DNA of 64,000 bases from Peredibacter sp045999315 (GCF_045999315.1 NZ_CP174607.1:1984001-2048000); one strand, 5' to 3'; positions 16,634-25,865 are shown, counted from the first letter of the stretch. Notes: generated from the sequence alone by a model not told the origin. Made by a program: numbers and translations.

Positions 16634-17893
16634 ATGGACACCATTCAAACGCCATCAGTTGAAACATTGATGACTAAGGCCGTGGTGGATCTCGCTAAAG
16701 ACGATCGCTTTTTAGCACACCTTCCAACTGAATCGAGTCGTATTGAAGGGCAAGGTCATTACCGTCTAGCAAAAATTTTCTACGACAAAGCAGATTTCGA
16801 AAAAGCTGAAGAGCACTTCTTGATGGCACTCGCCAGAACGGAACTTCCTCAAGACGCTTTCGCGATCTTTAAAATCTACGGTTTCCTTATCCGTATTTAC
16901 TCAGAGAGCCTGAACGAAAAAGAGGCGATGAAATACATCCAGCTTTCAAGTGAACTTCTGGATCAAACAGTTGCTGCTCTTCCTTCTCTTAACGCTGAAT
17001 ACTTCTATAACGCTGCCGTTGTGAACACATATAAAGGTGAGTTCCAGGAAGCTCATAAGAACTTCAATCAAGCTTACCGCAAGGCCCAGACTGAAAATGA
17101 GCCTGAACTCATGGCAAAATCTCTTTATGCGATGGCGACAAATGCTTATCAAATGAAGAATTTCCAGGACACCATCACTCACTTAAATCAATTAAATGAA
17201 CTGCTGAATATTCTTAAGAAAGGTTACCTAAAAGGGTCGATGCACCTTCTTTGGGGTAATGCTCTTCGTGAGCTAGGGGACTATTCAAGCTCTCTTCCAC
17301 AATACGATCTAGCGATGAAACTTCTTCATTCGAAGCGTTGTTGGAACATGCATAACTATGTTCTTCTGAACAAGGGTATTTCACTCAAGAAAATGGGTGA
17401 GTTCTCGAAAGCTCTTATGCTATTTGGTCTTGCTCAAAACTCGCTCGATGACGAATACTTTAAGCGTCTTGAGCAGCTGATTATGATGGAAGTTGAAGAC
17501 GTTAATGACTCTTCAGTAGACCTCTATCTTGATCGCCATAACCGTGTGATTCATGAGAAATCACTTGGTGTTATTGATTTCAAACACCGCTTTGTCCTTC
17601 TCGAGATCCTTTTCCTATTGGCGCAAACTCCGGGAACTTACTATAATAAAGAAGATCTCGCGAAAATGATCTGGAAAGACGAGTACAATCCTCTTATCCA
17701 CGATAAGCTGATTTACACAAGTATCAGCCGTCTTCGTAAGCTAATTGAACCGAAAGGAATTAAGCGTCAGTATATCCTTCGTGGTAAAGATGGTTACACA
17801 TTCAACCCACGCGTGAATGCTCGCTTCCATAAAGAGAATGAAGTTGTTAAGCAAAAGAACATTGCAAACATTGAAATTAGCTCTCCTGTTTAA
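16634..17893 (+). CDS. TPR-repeat protein with C-terminal winged-helix DNA-binding domain
   Basis: The start at 16634 follows AGGAGG (16621-16626). The protein has 419 residues. Residues 30-290 are tetratricopeptide-like helix pairs (HYRLAKIFYDKADFEKAEEHF, KGEFQEAHKNFNQAYRKAQ and MGEFSKALMLFGLA are clear). Residues 313-395 resemble the OmpR/PhoB-type winged helix: a LLEILFLLA helix, then YNKEDLAKMIW, IYTSISRLRKLI and the wing YILRGKDGYTFNP. This puts the DNA-binding domain last, the reverse of SARP-type regulators. It is probably a transcription factor whose TPR half senses a partner. No receiver domain. The next gene starts inside its 3' end. Confidence 0.75.
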   Translation: MDTIQTPSVETLMTKAVVDLAKDDRFLAHLPTESSRIEGQGHYRLAKIFYDKADFEKAEEHFLMALARTELPQDAFAIFKIYGFLIRIYSESLNEKEAMKYIQLSSELLDQTVAALPSLNAEYFYNAAVVNTYKGEFQEAHKNFNQAYRKAQTENEPELMAKSLYAMATNAYQMKNFQDTITHLNQLNELLNILKKGYLKGSMHLLWGNALRELGDYSSSLPQYDLAMKLLHSKRCWNMHNYVLLNKGISLKKMGEFSKALMLFGLAQNSLDDEYFKRLEQLIMMEVEDVNDSSVDLYLDRHNRVIHEKSLGVIDFKHRFVLLEILFLLAQTPGTYYNKEDLAKMIWKDEYNPLIHDKLIYTSISRLRKLIEPKGIKRQYILRGKDGYTFNPRVNARFHKENEVVKQKNIANIEISSPV

Positions 17894-18452
17894 TCTATTA
17901 ATCGGAGGAGTCCACGCGAAAGTGGTCTCCTCTGATCGCTTCCTGATAAAAATCCTCGATAGAACCGTTTCCTTCCAAGACATTAATTTCCAGTTCCGAA
18001 ACTTTAAGGCCTTGAGCTGTCTCTATGACGACTCTATGGTGGTTCAGTATTTTGATAAAAGTTTCATCAAAGATTTGGAGAGTTTTGTGACAGAGTTTCC
18101 CGAGGGGGATGATGAGGTCAGACGCTTCATGCATGGAAGAGCAACAGAACTTAAAAAGATCCGCCATTTTTTTAAAATGCTTCGTTATTCAGAAGACCAG
18201 AAAAATACAGTTTCTCCTAAACTGGCCCAGATTATTCGTGAAGGAACCTTGGAAAATAAATGTGGGGCCGGTGTCCTTTATAAAGACACGCTAAAAACGA
18301 ACTTTATTACTCTCATGGAGCTGGAGCTTTACTTGCGCGCCCGTTACGGAGGCCAACTCAAAAATAATCAAAAATTTGAGTCAATCAGACCTTCAATTGA
18401 GCTCTTCGTAGAATCTTTGGATAAACAATTCGGACATGAATATTACTGGTAA
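17838..18452 (+). CDS. Exported protein of unknown function
   Basis: I take the ATG at 17838, because it gives a signal peptide with a basic start, a LKLALLFNLLIGG core and a V-H-A cleavage site near residue 27. The 204-residue product is not a family I recognise. The mature part is mixed alpha/beta in character, with two cysteines (in ALSCLYDD and ENKCGAG) that could pair in the periplasm, and a basic helical middle (RATELKKIRHFFKMLRY). The gene overlaps the 3' end of the TPR regulator by 56 bases and its own 3' end overlaps the acetyltransferase start by 17, so the three are probably one transcript. Confidence 0.65.
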   Translation: MKLLSKRTLQTLKLALLFNLLIGGVHAKVVSSDRFLIKILDRTVSFQDINFQFRNFKALSCLYDDSMVVQYFDKSFIKDLESFVTEFPEGDDEVRRFMHGRATELKKIRHFFKMLRYSEDQKNTVSPKLAQIIREGTLENKCGAGVLYKDTLKTNFITLMELELYLRARYGGQLKNNQKFESIRPSIELFVESLDKQFGHEYYW

Positions 18453-18882
18453 ATTTCAAGAACTGAGTTCTGGTTCTGATTTAAATGACGTCGCCAAGAT
18501 GGATGAGAAGCATTTTCCTCATCCCTGGAAGCTTAGCGATTGGATGGAATTAGACTTTAGTAAGCATGTTCTCGTCACGTGGAGCGATGAAACCCTTGAG
18601 GCCTTTGCCCTTTTTGGTCTGGTTCCTGGCGACGACACTGCGCATCTCTATAAGATTCAGGTCGATCCTGCAATGCAAGGTAAAGGTATCAGCATGCTTT
18701 TTTGGTCGGCCATCCTCAACATTCTGAAACAAAAAGCAGTAAAGAGCATTTATCTTGAAGTTGAATCCTCGAATGACAGGGCCATCGGGTTTTACAAAAA
18801 AGTCGGGTTTGCTTGCCTTCGACGAGTAAAAGGATATTATTCTAATGGTAGTGACGGTTTGATGCTTCAGTTAACACTCTGA
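18436..18882 (+). CDS. rimI: RimI-like GNAT N-acetyltransferase
   Basis: A 148-residue GNAT-fold protein. The acetyl-CoA binding motif A is LYKIQVDPAMQGKGIS near 76-91, with NDRAIGFYKKVGF near 118-130 as motif B. The N-terminal FPHPW-L-DW segment and the short length match RimI, which acetylates the N-terminal residue of ribosomal protein S18 or other protein N-termini. The exact target is not determined by sequence, and other RimI-like enzymes remain possible. It overlaps the exported-protein gene upstream and lies 112 bases before the rimP operon. Confidence 0.75.
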   Translation: MNITGKFQELSSGSDLNDVAKMDEKHFPHPWKLSDWMELDFSKHVLVTWSDETLEAFALFGLVPGDDTAHLYKIQVDPAMQGKGISMLFWSAILNILKQKAVKSIYLEVESSNDRAIGFYKKVGFACLRRVKGYYSNGSDGLMLQLTL

Positions 18883-18960
18883 GCCAGAATGGTTTAAATT
18901 GCTCTTTTGATTAGACTTTGTTACTTATAAGGCCTGCTCGTTTAGTTGTGTAGGTAAGGG

Positions 18961-18992
18961 AAAGGGTGGAATTATTCCATCCTTTTTTATTT
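18961..18992 (+). terminator. Terminator-like hairpin immediately before rimP start
   Basis: The ten-base arms AAGGGTGGAA (18962-18971) and TTCCATCCTT (18975-18984) pair with one G-T wobble around a TTA loop. They are followed by a T-rich run that continues right up to the rimP ATG at 18995. It has the shape of an intrinsic terminator. It may end the rimI transcript, or attenuate a transcript reading into rimP-nusA. Confidence 0.65.
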
Positions 18993-18994
18993 TT

Positions 18995-19519
18995 ATGGAT
19001 ATAAATTCAGAAAGAAGTGGCTTAGAAAAAAAATTTTTTTTGATGTGTGAACCTGTTGTCCAGGAAGCTGGTTACAGACTTTACGACATGGAATACGTTA
19101 CATCTCAAAAACTTCTTCGACTTTATATTCAAGATCCTCGCACAGGTTCTGCATTAATTGAAGACTGTGTGAAAGTGGATCACGCTCTTACTGTTCCATT
19201 CGAAACAGAAACTTGGATTCCTGAAGACGTGGTGCTTGAAGTTTCTTCTCCTGGTGTTTATCGACACCTGGCCACTCTAGAGCATTTCAAAATGACCATC
19301 GGAGAAATCGTTGCGGTCGTCATTATGGGCCAGCTTTCTGAAGAGCAAACCAAAGACGCTCCAAAAGGCATCAAAGGTGAGAAGAAATTCAGAGGGAAAC
19401 TTCTGAGTGCAGACAACGATGGTTTTACAATTGAGGTCAAAGGCTACCCTCTGACTCTTACATATAAGCAAACGAAAAAAGTAAATTTAGATCCCGATTT
19501 GAAATCGGTTAGTGAATAA
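18995..19519 (+). CDS. rimP: Ribosome maturation factor RimP
   Basis: A 174-residue protein needed for 30S subunit assembly. The N-terminal domain has GYRLYDMEYVTSQKLLRLYIQDP near 28-50 and EDCVKVDHAL. The characteristic VVLEVSSPGVYRHL lies near 82-95, and a C-terminal SH3-like domain follows. The ATG at 18995 matches the usual RimP start, although no Shine-Dalgarno lies in the T-rich stretch just before it. It is the first gene of the rimP-nusA-infB-rbfA-truB run, the standard bacterial order. An acidic/Lys insert (EEQTKDAPKGIKGEKK) separates two C-terminal strands. Confidence 0.92.
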   Translation: MDINSERSGLEKKFFLMCEPVVQEAGYRLYDMEYVTSQKLLRLYIQDPRTGSALIEDCVKVDHALTVPFETETWIPEDVVLEVSSPGVYRHLATLEHFKMTIGEIVAVVIMGQLSEEQTKDAPKGIKGEKKFRGKLLSADNDGFTIEVKGYPLTLTYKQTKKVNLDPDLKSVSE

Positions 19520-19530
19520 GGAGACTACAA

Positions 19531-20955
19531 GTGAACTTTTCAGAATTGAGCCGAGTTATCGAACAACTAGGAAAAGACCGTGGCATCAAGAAAGATGTGG
19601 TGGTGAGTGCTATTGAACAGGCCTTCCTTGTGACTGCCCGTAAGAAATTTGGAATTCAAGGTGAATACGAAGCTCGTTATAACGAAGACGATGGTGAAGT
19701 AGAAATCTACCAATATAAAAACGTTGTTGAAAAAGTTCGCGATTCAATCGTTGAAATTGACTACGACTCTGCTAAAAAACTTGATGAAGATTGCGAAGTG
19801 GGCGATCAGCTTGGTCTTAAGATCGAGAACCCTGGTTTCTCACGTGTTGATATTCAAACAGCTAAACAAATCATTTTCCAAAAAGTTCGCGATGCTGAAA
19901 GAGACATTCTATTCTCTGAATTCAAGCACCGTGAAGGTGACCTGGTAACAGGTATTGCTCGTCGTTTTGAAAAAGGTAATGTGGTTCTTGACCTTGGTAA
20001 GTCAGATGCAGTTCTTCCTAAGAAAGAAATCATCTTCGGCGAATCATTCAAGCCAGGTGACAGAATCCAAGCTTATCTTTCAGACGTAGTAATGACTAAC
20101 CGTGGTCCTGAAATCCGTCTTACAAGAACATCTCCGATGTTCCTGGTTAAACTTTTCGAAGTTGAAGTTCCAGAAATCGCTGATGGTACAATTGAAGTTA
20201 AGGCCGCTGCTCGTGAACCGGGCCACCGTGCTAAGATCGCTGTAACAACAAAAGATCGTGATATTGATCCTGTTGGTGCTTGCGTAGGTATGAAAGGTTC
20301 TCGTGTTCAGAACATCGTGAACGAACTACAAGGCGAAAAAATTGATATCGTTCGTTGGAACGAAGATACTGAGACTTTTGCTCGCGCAGCTCTTGCTCCA
20401 GCGGAAATTCAATCAATCACTCTTAACCACGACGAGCACACTCTTGATGTGATCGTTGAGGACGATCAACTGTCTCTTGCCATCGGTAAGCGCGGTCAAA
20501 ACGTTCGTCTGGCAGCAATGCTAACTGGTTGGAAAATTAACATCATCTCTAAAGCGAAGCTTCAAGAGAGAGTTAAACTTGCAGTTGAAAACCTTATCCA
20601 GCTTTCTAACATCTCTGAAGCAACAGCTCAGGTACTTGTTCAGAAAGGTATCATGTCTATCGTTGATCTATCTGCTGCTGCTCCGGAAGACGTTGCTCGT
20701 TTCCTAGGCAAGTCTGTTGCTGACGCTAAAGCGATGATCGAAATTGCTTCTGAGGCCCTTGAAGACGAAAACATTAAAACTGACCTTGATGAGAACGCTG
20801 AAATCATTTCTGCTTCAGCAGTTCCAAATCAGAGCGGTTTCAAGAGATCTGAAGGTGGAGCCAAGACAGAAGTTAAGAAAGGCGAAGACGTTACTAAGTT
20901 CTCAGAAGCTGAAAGAAGACTTCGCGAAGAACTTGCTGCTTTTAAATTGAAGTAA
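19531..20955 (+). CDS. nusA: Transcription termination/antitermination protein NusA
   Basis: 474 residues from a GTG start eight bases after AAGGAG. The order is an N-terminal RNA-polymerase-binding domain (1-130), an S1 domain (GDLVTGIARRFEKGNVVLDLG near 136-155), and KH1 and KH2 domains (GACVGMKGSRVQNIVNEL near 249-266; LAIGKRGQNVRLAAMLTGW near 318-336). Helix-hairpin-helix-like repeats follow near 350-410, then an acidic/basic tail. It modulates pausing, termination and antitermination, and may act on the hairpin upstream of its own operon. The ylxR gene often found between nusA and infB is absent. Confidence 0.96.
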   Translation: MNFSELSRVIEQLGKDRGIKKDVVVSAIEQAFLVTARKKFGIQGEYEARYNEDDGEVEIYQYKNVVEKVRDSIVEIDYDSAKKLDEDCEVGDQLGLKIENPGFSRVDIQTAKQIIFQKVRDAERDILFSEFKHREGDLVTGIARRFEKGNVVLDLGKSDAVLPKKEIIFGESFKPGDRIQAYLSDVVMTNRGPEIRLTRTSPMFLVKLFEVEVPEIADGTIEVKAAAREPGHRAKIAVTTKDRDIDPVGACVGMKGSRVQNIVNELQGEKIDIVRWNEDTETFARAALAPAEIQSITLNHDEHTLDVIVEDDQLSLAIGKRGQNVRLAAMLTGWKINIISKAKLQERVKLAVENLIQLSNISEATAQVLVQKGIMSIVDLSAAAPEDVARFLGKSVADAKAMIEIASEALEDENIKTDLDENAEIISASAVPNQSGFKRSEGGAKTEVKKGEDVTKFSEAERRLREELAAFKLK

Positions 20956-20983
20956 TTTTTTGAAGTTATAATCGGAGAAAAGA

Positions 20984-23668
20984 ATGGCAAAAAAAGTTTA
21001 CGAACTTGCCAATGAAATTGGAGTGGGAGCACTTGATCTCGTTGAGAAGCTCAAATCTATGGGCTTTAATGTGAGAAACCACATGGCAAGTCTGACAGAC
21101 GAAGAAGCTGCGAAGGCATTGGCCGCGTACGCGACTCCTGAGAAGAAAGCTTCTCCTGTGAAGAAAGCCGTCGTGCGAAAGGTAATCAAGAAGGAAGCGA
21201 CTCCGGTTGAGGAAGCTCCTGCTGTTGCCGCTAAAGAAGAGGCCCATGAAGCTCCGGTTACAGCAAAAGTTGCTGCTCCGGAAGTTGCTGCAACGCCAGT
21301 TGCTGAAACTCCTGCTTCTGAAGAAAAGCCAAAAGTTGTTACGGTAAAACGTAAGACGAAAGCTCAAAAAGAAGATGAAATTCAGCGTGCAGTTGAAGCT
21401 AAAGAAGAGGCCGCAGCTGAAAAGGCCGCTCAACAGGCCGCCGCTCAGGCCGCTAAAGAAGCTCCATCTGAGCCAGCAAATCTAGCAACACCTGCCAGAG
21501 TTCGCGATCCTAAGAAGGACTACTACGAAGAGAAAAGACATACTTTTACTCCGATCTTCGTTCCTGAAGAGAAGAAGAAAGATGAAACTGCTCAAGAGAA
21601 AAAACCTCAAACTACTGAAACACGTCTTACTCCAAGAAGACCGACTGAAGAACCAGTTGAGACTGAAGAGGAAAAAGATAAGAAGCGCATGGGTGACCTT
21701 GCCGCTGCTATCGGTAAGAAAGGTGTTGGTGCTGGTAAGCGTGACCTTACTGTCATCCGTGCTGATGAAGAATTAAAATACGCTTCTGCCCTTGTTGGTA
21801 AGGCGATTTATACTCCGGCCAAGAAGAAAAAGATCTACTCTGGTCCAACTCAGAAAACTCTTATTACTGAAATTAAAGAGTCTAAGCGCGTGATTGAGAT
21901 CCACGGTGTTGTGACTGCAGAAAATCTTGCAGAAAAACTAAGTGTTCGTTTCGAATCACTCGCTAACCGAGTTCTTGAAATTAACCTACTTGTGAGACCT
22001 GATGATTATATCGGTGTAAAACTTGCGGGTGAAATCGCCGCTCTTTACAACTACCGTGTTGAAGACGTTGCCTTCAATGAAGAAGCGGTTCTTAATAAGA
22101 AAGCTGGGGAAGATAAATCTGCTTACCCGATCCGTAACCCGATCATCACGATCATGGGTCACGTAGACCACGGTAAAACATCACTTCTAGACTATATCCG
22201 TAAGGAGAAGGTTGCAGCAGGTGAGGCCGGTGGTATCACTCAGCACATTGGTGCTTACTCGGTAAAAGTAAAAGATGCGATGCTTACGTTCCTAGATACT
22301 CCTGGTCACGCCGCTTTCGCAGCGATGAGACAGCGTGGTGCTAACGTAACAGATATCGTAGTCCTCGTAGTTGCTGCAGACGACGGTGTAATGCCTCAAA
22401 CTGTTGAATCAATCCGTTTCATTAAGAACGCGGAAGTTCCAGTTATCGTAGCAGTTAATAAAATTGATAAACCTGCTGCTAACCCAGATAAGGTGAAACA
22501 AGGTCTAACTGAGCACGGTCTCCTTCCTGAAGAATGGGGTGGTGAGACTCAATACGTGAACGTATCGGCTCTTACAGGTCAAGGTATTGATGATCTACTT
22601 GAGGCGATCCAGCTTCAGGCGGAAATCATGGAACTTCGTGAGAACCCTAAAGGTGCTGCTGAAGGTATCGTGATTGAATCTAAGATTGAAGTGGGCCGTG
22701 GTCCTGTTACAACAATCCTGGTTCAGAAAGGTACATTGAACAAAGGTGATTCAATTGTGGTTGGTGAGACTTCTGGTCGCGCTCGTTCACTTATGGATTA
22801 CACAGGTAAAATGCTGAACACGGCCGGTCCTTCGACTCCGGTTCAGGTCCTTGGTCTTGAAAGCGTTCCAACTCCGGGAGACATCCTGAACGTTGTGAAA
22901 AATGAACGTGAAGCTCAGAAGATCGTTGATAACCGTATTGCTGAAAGAAAAGCTCTTGCAAATACTTCAGTTGAGGCCAAGAAAGTTTCTCTTGAAGACT
23001 TCTTCGCAACTGCTCAGAACAACTCTGAGGCCGAGAAAAAAGTTCTTAAACTTATCATCCGCTCAGACGTACAAGGTTCTTACGAAGCAATTAAAACTGC
23101 AGTTGAGCGACTTGGTAACAATGAAGTATCAGTTGAAGTTATTAGTGGTGGCGTAGGTGCTATTACTGATAACGACGTAAACCTTGCGGCCAACTCTCAA
23201 GGCTTCATCCTTGGATTCAACATGCGTCCAGTAACAACTGCTCGTCGTATTGCTGAGGAGAAGGGCGTTGATATTAAGACCTACTCAATCATTTACGAAC
23301 TTATTAACGATGTAACACTTGCCCTTGAAGGTATGTTGACTCCAGAAAGAGTTGAGAAATACATCGGACGTGCTCAAGTTAAAGAAACGTTCTCGATTCC
23401 TAAAGTTGGTACAATTGCTGGTACAGCAGTTGTTGACGGTAAGATCGAGCGTGGCTGTAACATTCGTCTTCTTCGTGATGGTAAGATCATTTACGATGGT
23501 AAGCTTACAACTCTTAAACGCTTCAAAGATGAAGTTAAAGAAGTTAAGAACGGTTACGAGTGCGGTATGTCTCTTGAGAACTTCAATGATATTAAAGTGG
23601 AAGATCTTATCGAGGCCTACATCATGGAAGAGAAGAAGAGAACTCTTACAAGCGATCTAACTCTCTAA
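20984..23668 (+). CDS. infB: Translation initiation factor IF-2
   Basis: An 894-residue GTPase that delivers initiator tRNA to the ribosome. The N-terminal IF2_N domain (KVYELANEIGVGALDLVEKL, 4-23) is followed by a long Ala/Glu/Lys/Pro-rich linker (about 45-235) of low complexity and a second IF2_N-like segment. The G domain has GHVDHGKT near 391-398, DTPGH, NKID and SAL motifs; IF-2 domains II, III and IV follow. A ribosome site (GGAGAA) precedes the ATG. The Lys-rich linker produces long spurious open frames on the other strand. Complete and unremarkable in its core. Confidence 0.97.
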   Translation: MAKKVYELANEIGVGALDLVEKLKSMGFNVRNHMASLTDEEAAKALAAYATPEKKASPVKKAVVRKVIKKEATPVEEAPAVAAKEEAHEAPVTAKVAAPEVAATPVAETPASEEKPKVVTVKRKTKAQKEDEIQRAVEAKEEAAAEKAAQQAAAQAAKEAPSEPANLATPARVRDPKKDYYEEKRHTFTPIFVPEEKKKDETAQEKKPQTTETRLTPRRPTEEPVETEEEKDKKRMGDLAAAIGKKGVGAGKRDLTVIRADEELKYASALVGKAIYTPAKKKKIYSGPTQKTLITEIKESKRVIEIHGVVTAENLAEKLSVRFESLANRVLEINLLVRPDDYIGVKLAGEIAALYNYRVEDVAFNEEAVLNKKAGEDKSAYPIRNPIITIMGHVDHGKTSLLDYIRKEKVAAGEAGGITQHIGAYSVKVKDAMLTFLDTPGHAAFAAMRQRGANVTDIVVLVVAADDGVMPQTVESIRFIKNAEVPVIVAVNKIDKPAANPDKVKQGLTEHGLLPEEWGGETQYVNVSALTGQGIDDLLEAIQLQAEIMELRENPKGAAEGIVIESKIEVGRGPVTTILVQKGTLNKGDSIVVGETSGRARSLMDYTGKMLNTAGPSTPVQVLGLESVPTPGDILNVVKNEREAQKIVDNRIAERKALANTSVEAKKVSLEDFFATAQNNSEAEKKVLKLIIRSDVQGSYEAIKTAVERLGNNEVSVEVISGGVGAITDNDVNLAANSQGFILGFNMRPVTTARRIAEEKGVDIKTYSIIYELINDVTLALEGMLTPERVEKYIGRAQVKETFSIPKVGTIAGTAVVDGKIERGCNIRLLRDGKIIYDGKLTTLKRFKDEVKEVKNGYECGMSLENFNDIKVEDLIEAYIMEEKKRTLTSDLTL

Positions 23669-23677
23669 GGATGACAA

Positions 23678-24049
23678 ATGGCCAAGGCCAGTACCGGACG
23701 TGGTAATAAATTTTCAAAGCTAAAATACGAGGAAAGGATCCGCGATGAGATTAATCTCGCTCTCAGAAGAGAGTTCGCGGATCCTCGACTCATTAATGTT
23801 TCAATCACTCACGTAGAACTGACTCAAGACTATTCTCACGCAAAAGTGTATTGGGACACATTCAACGCTTCCACTCGCGGAGACGCGAAAGAGGCGATTG
23901 AGAGTACTGCAGGACGTATGCGCAAACTTCTTTCTACAAAGATGGAAGTTCGTCACACTCCTGAGATTCACTACGTGTACAATTCTCAGTTCGAAGATTC
24001 GAACAAGATCGACAAGCTCCTGAAAGATTCAGCGGATGAAGCTGAATAA
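23678..24049 (+). CDS. rbfA: Ribosome-binding factor A
   Basis: A 123-residue KH-fold protein that helps late 16S rRNA 5'-end maturation and cold adaptation. Family segments include the basic start (KLKYEERIRDEINLALRREF), DPRLINVSITHVELTQDYSHAKVYW and the end TPEIHYVYNSQFEDSNKIDKLL. It starts nine bases after infB and its last 14 bases overlap the start of truB, so the order is fixed by coupling. No anomalies. Confidence 0.95.
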   Translation: MAKASTGRGNKFSKLKYEERIRDEINLALRREFADPRLINVSITHVELTQDYSHAKVYWDTFNASTRGDAKEAIESTAGRMRKLLSTKMEVRHTPEIHYVYNSQFEDSNKIDKLLKDSADEAE

Positions 24050-25031
24050 GAAACAGGCGCTGTTTCCCCCTTTAGTTTTTAATGTGTTTAAACCGGCCAG
24101 GATCACGTCTTACGACGTGGTCAGGCATTTTAAACGTCACCTTCCCCAAGGTTTTGGGAAGATCGGTCACTTTGGAACATTAGATCCATTTGCTTCCGGT
24201 GTTCTCATGATTGGAATTTGTGGGGCCGCTCGTCTGAATGATTTTATTCACGACTTCCTTCCGAAAACTTACCTTGCTGTAGGAAAACTTGGAATTGAAA
24301 CTCCGACCGGAGATTACACTTCTGAGATCATTCAGCGTGATGAATCTTTGTATCTTAATCGTGAGATCGCGAGCTTTAGTCGCGAGTTCATCGAAGAAAA
24401 ACTTCGTGAGAAGTTTATCGGTGACTACTGGCAGGCCCCTCACAAATTTTCGGCCGCAAAGCACATGGGACGAAATCTTCATGAATGGGCGCGAGAAGGC
24501 ATTGAAGTTAAAAAAGAGCCGGTCCTGCGTAAGGTCTATAAAATCGAAGTCGTAAAATACGCTTTCCCGTATCTTTCTATCAGAGTGGAAGTGAGCTCAG
24601 GTACTTATGTGCGCACACTTTTTACGGACATGTGTAATTATCTTGGAACTCTTGGTTCCCTGATTTCATTGGTCCGCGAAAGCGTTGGTCCGGTCACCTA
24701 TAAGACCGCTCTCAAAATGAAAGACTGGCCACAGGACAAAACTCTTCCCATCATCTCTCGCGGAATGAAAATTGAAGACGTGCTGCCTTTCACCAAGCTA
24801 AAACTTGATGAAAAACAGACACTGACTTTTAAAAATGGTGGGTTCTTGAGACCTGCAGATTTGAATGTTCTTCAAGAATCATCACTTTCACAGAATTATT
24901 TCTGGATGCTGGATGAGAGTGAAAAACTGCTCGGTCTGGGTGAAAAAACTTTTCCGACTGAATTAAAACCTAAGATAAATTTTCATTCAGAGGTTGAAGT
25001 TCCTTCTTCATCTGATCATGACCCTCAATGA
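24036..25031 (+). CDS. truB: tRNA pseudouridine(55) synthase TruB
   Basis: 331 residues. The catalytic Asp is in GHFGTLDPFASGVL near 48-61; other TruB motifs are KTYLAVGKLGIETPTGDYT, VEVSSGTYVRTL and the segment after FKNGG. It makes pseudouridine 55 in the T-loop of tRNAs. The C-terminal part (after about 270) is a PUA-like domain plus a short acidic end. The start overlaps rbfA by 14 bases. The 3' end overlaps the convergent acyltransferase gene by 62 bases, with no terminator between them. Confidence 0.93.
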   Translation: MKLNKKQALFPPLVFNVFKPARITSYDVVRHFKRHLPQGFGKIGHFGTLDPFASGVLMIGICGAARLNDFIHDFLPKTYLAVGKLGIETPTGDYTSEIIQRDESLYLNREIASFSREFIEEKLREKFIGDYWQAPHKFSAAKHMGRNLHEWAREGIEVKKEPVLRKVYKIEVVKYAFPYLSIRVEVSSGTYVRTLFTDMCNYLGTLGSLISLVRESVGPVTYKTALKMKDWPQDKTLPIISRGMKIEDVLPFTKLKLDEKQTLTFKNGGFLRPADLNVLQESSLSQNYFWMLDESEKLLGLGEKTFPTELKPKINFHSEVEVPSSSDHDPQ

Positions 25032-25740
25032 CCTTGCCCCAGCAAGCGACACAGAAATCATCTACATTTGAAAAATTCTTCGGATCAATTTCTTTGTGAA
25101 CAATGATTCCCACATTACGATTTGGACGAATGAATCCCCAGCGATTGAGGACACCACGAGTTCCATAGATACTGGTAGGAATGACTGGAATTTTCTCGTT
25201 ATAAGCGAAAATTAAAAGAGTACGTTTTACTTCTTCCATCGTTTTTGGAAGAGCGTTTTTCGAACGTGTGCCTTCCGGATAGACTTGAAGACCGATCTTC
25301 TCAACCAGAATCCTTTTCCTTGCCTGATCAAAGACTCTCTTACGAGACGACATTTTTCCACGGGCCACTGGCATCGCACCTGAAGCGTACGCAATCCATC
25401 CGAAGATCGGAATATAAAGAACTTCTTTCTTCATGATGGGAGGGACTTGATACTTCGTCATCACGAGAGGGATGTCCATATAGCTCTGATGATTGGCAAT
25501 ATAAAGACCTTGTGCTGGAACTCCACTGAATTCCGGAGAACGATGGTCTTCAGAGAAGCGGACCTTTACCTGACATGCATAGCGCAATAGGAGCTTGCCG
25601 AAACATTCCCACATGGGAGACATGATTTTTAATCTTCTTTCAAGACCAAAAGGCAGGGCCACTAAACAAGCAGGCACAAGGGTAGTAAAAAGTAGGACTG
25701 TGCCCACTACAACAGCTTTTATTTGAATGAGAATACGCAT
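24970..25740 (-). CDS. plsC: 1-acyl-sn-glycerol-3-phosphate acyltransferase (PlsC family)
   Basis: A 256-residue membrane-associated acyltransferase with an N-terminal hydrophobic segment (AVVVGTVLLFTTLVPACLV). The catalytic NHQSYMD block lies near 83-89 (the HX4D box), followed by a KKEVLYIPIFGW block and the glycerol-phosphate-binding VYPEGTRS near 153-160. It would place the second acyl chain to form phosphatidic acid. It is transcribed toward truB, and the two coding regions overlap tail to tail. Other PlsC-like acyltransferases cannot be excluded. Confidence 0.85.
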   Translation of the reverse strand: MRILIQIKAVVVGTVLLFTTLVPACLVALPFGLERRLKIMSPMWECFGKLLLRYACQVKVRFSEDHRSPEFSGVPAQGLYIANHQSYMDIPLVMTKYQVPPIMKKEVLYIPIFGWIAYASGAMPVARGKMSSRKRVFDQARKRILVEKIGLQVYPEGTRSKNALPKTMEEVKRTLLIFAYNEKIPVIPTSIYGTRGVLNRWGFIRPNRNVGIIVHKEIDPKNFSNVDDFCVACWGKVIEGHDQMKKELQPLNENLS

Positions 25741-25865
25741 AGGGTGGCATTGTACAGAAAAATAGATGACTATATCAATAAAGAGTCCCGATCTTTTTGT
25801 TCTAATTTCCAGCTGTTTAGGCTATAATTTCGAAGATTAATAGGATCATTTTTTAGGAGTTACTT

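Noticed and set aside
20966..21433. Minus-strand 155-codon frame inside infB
   Set aside because: It mirrors the Lys/Glu/Ala linker of IF-2; Ser/Phe/Arg-rich with no ribosome site.
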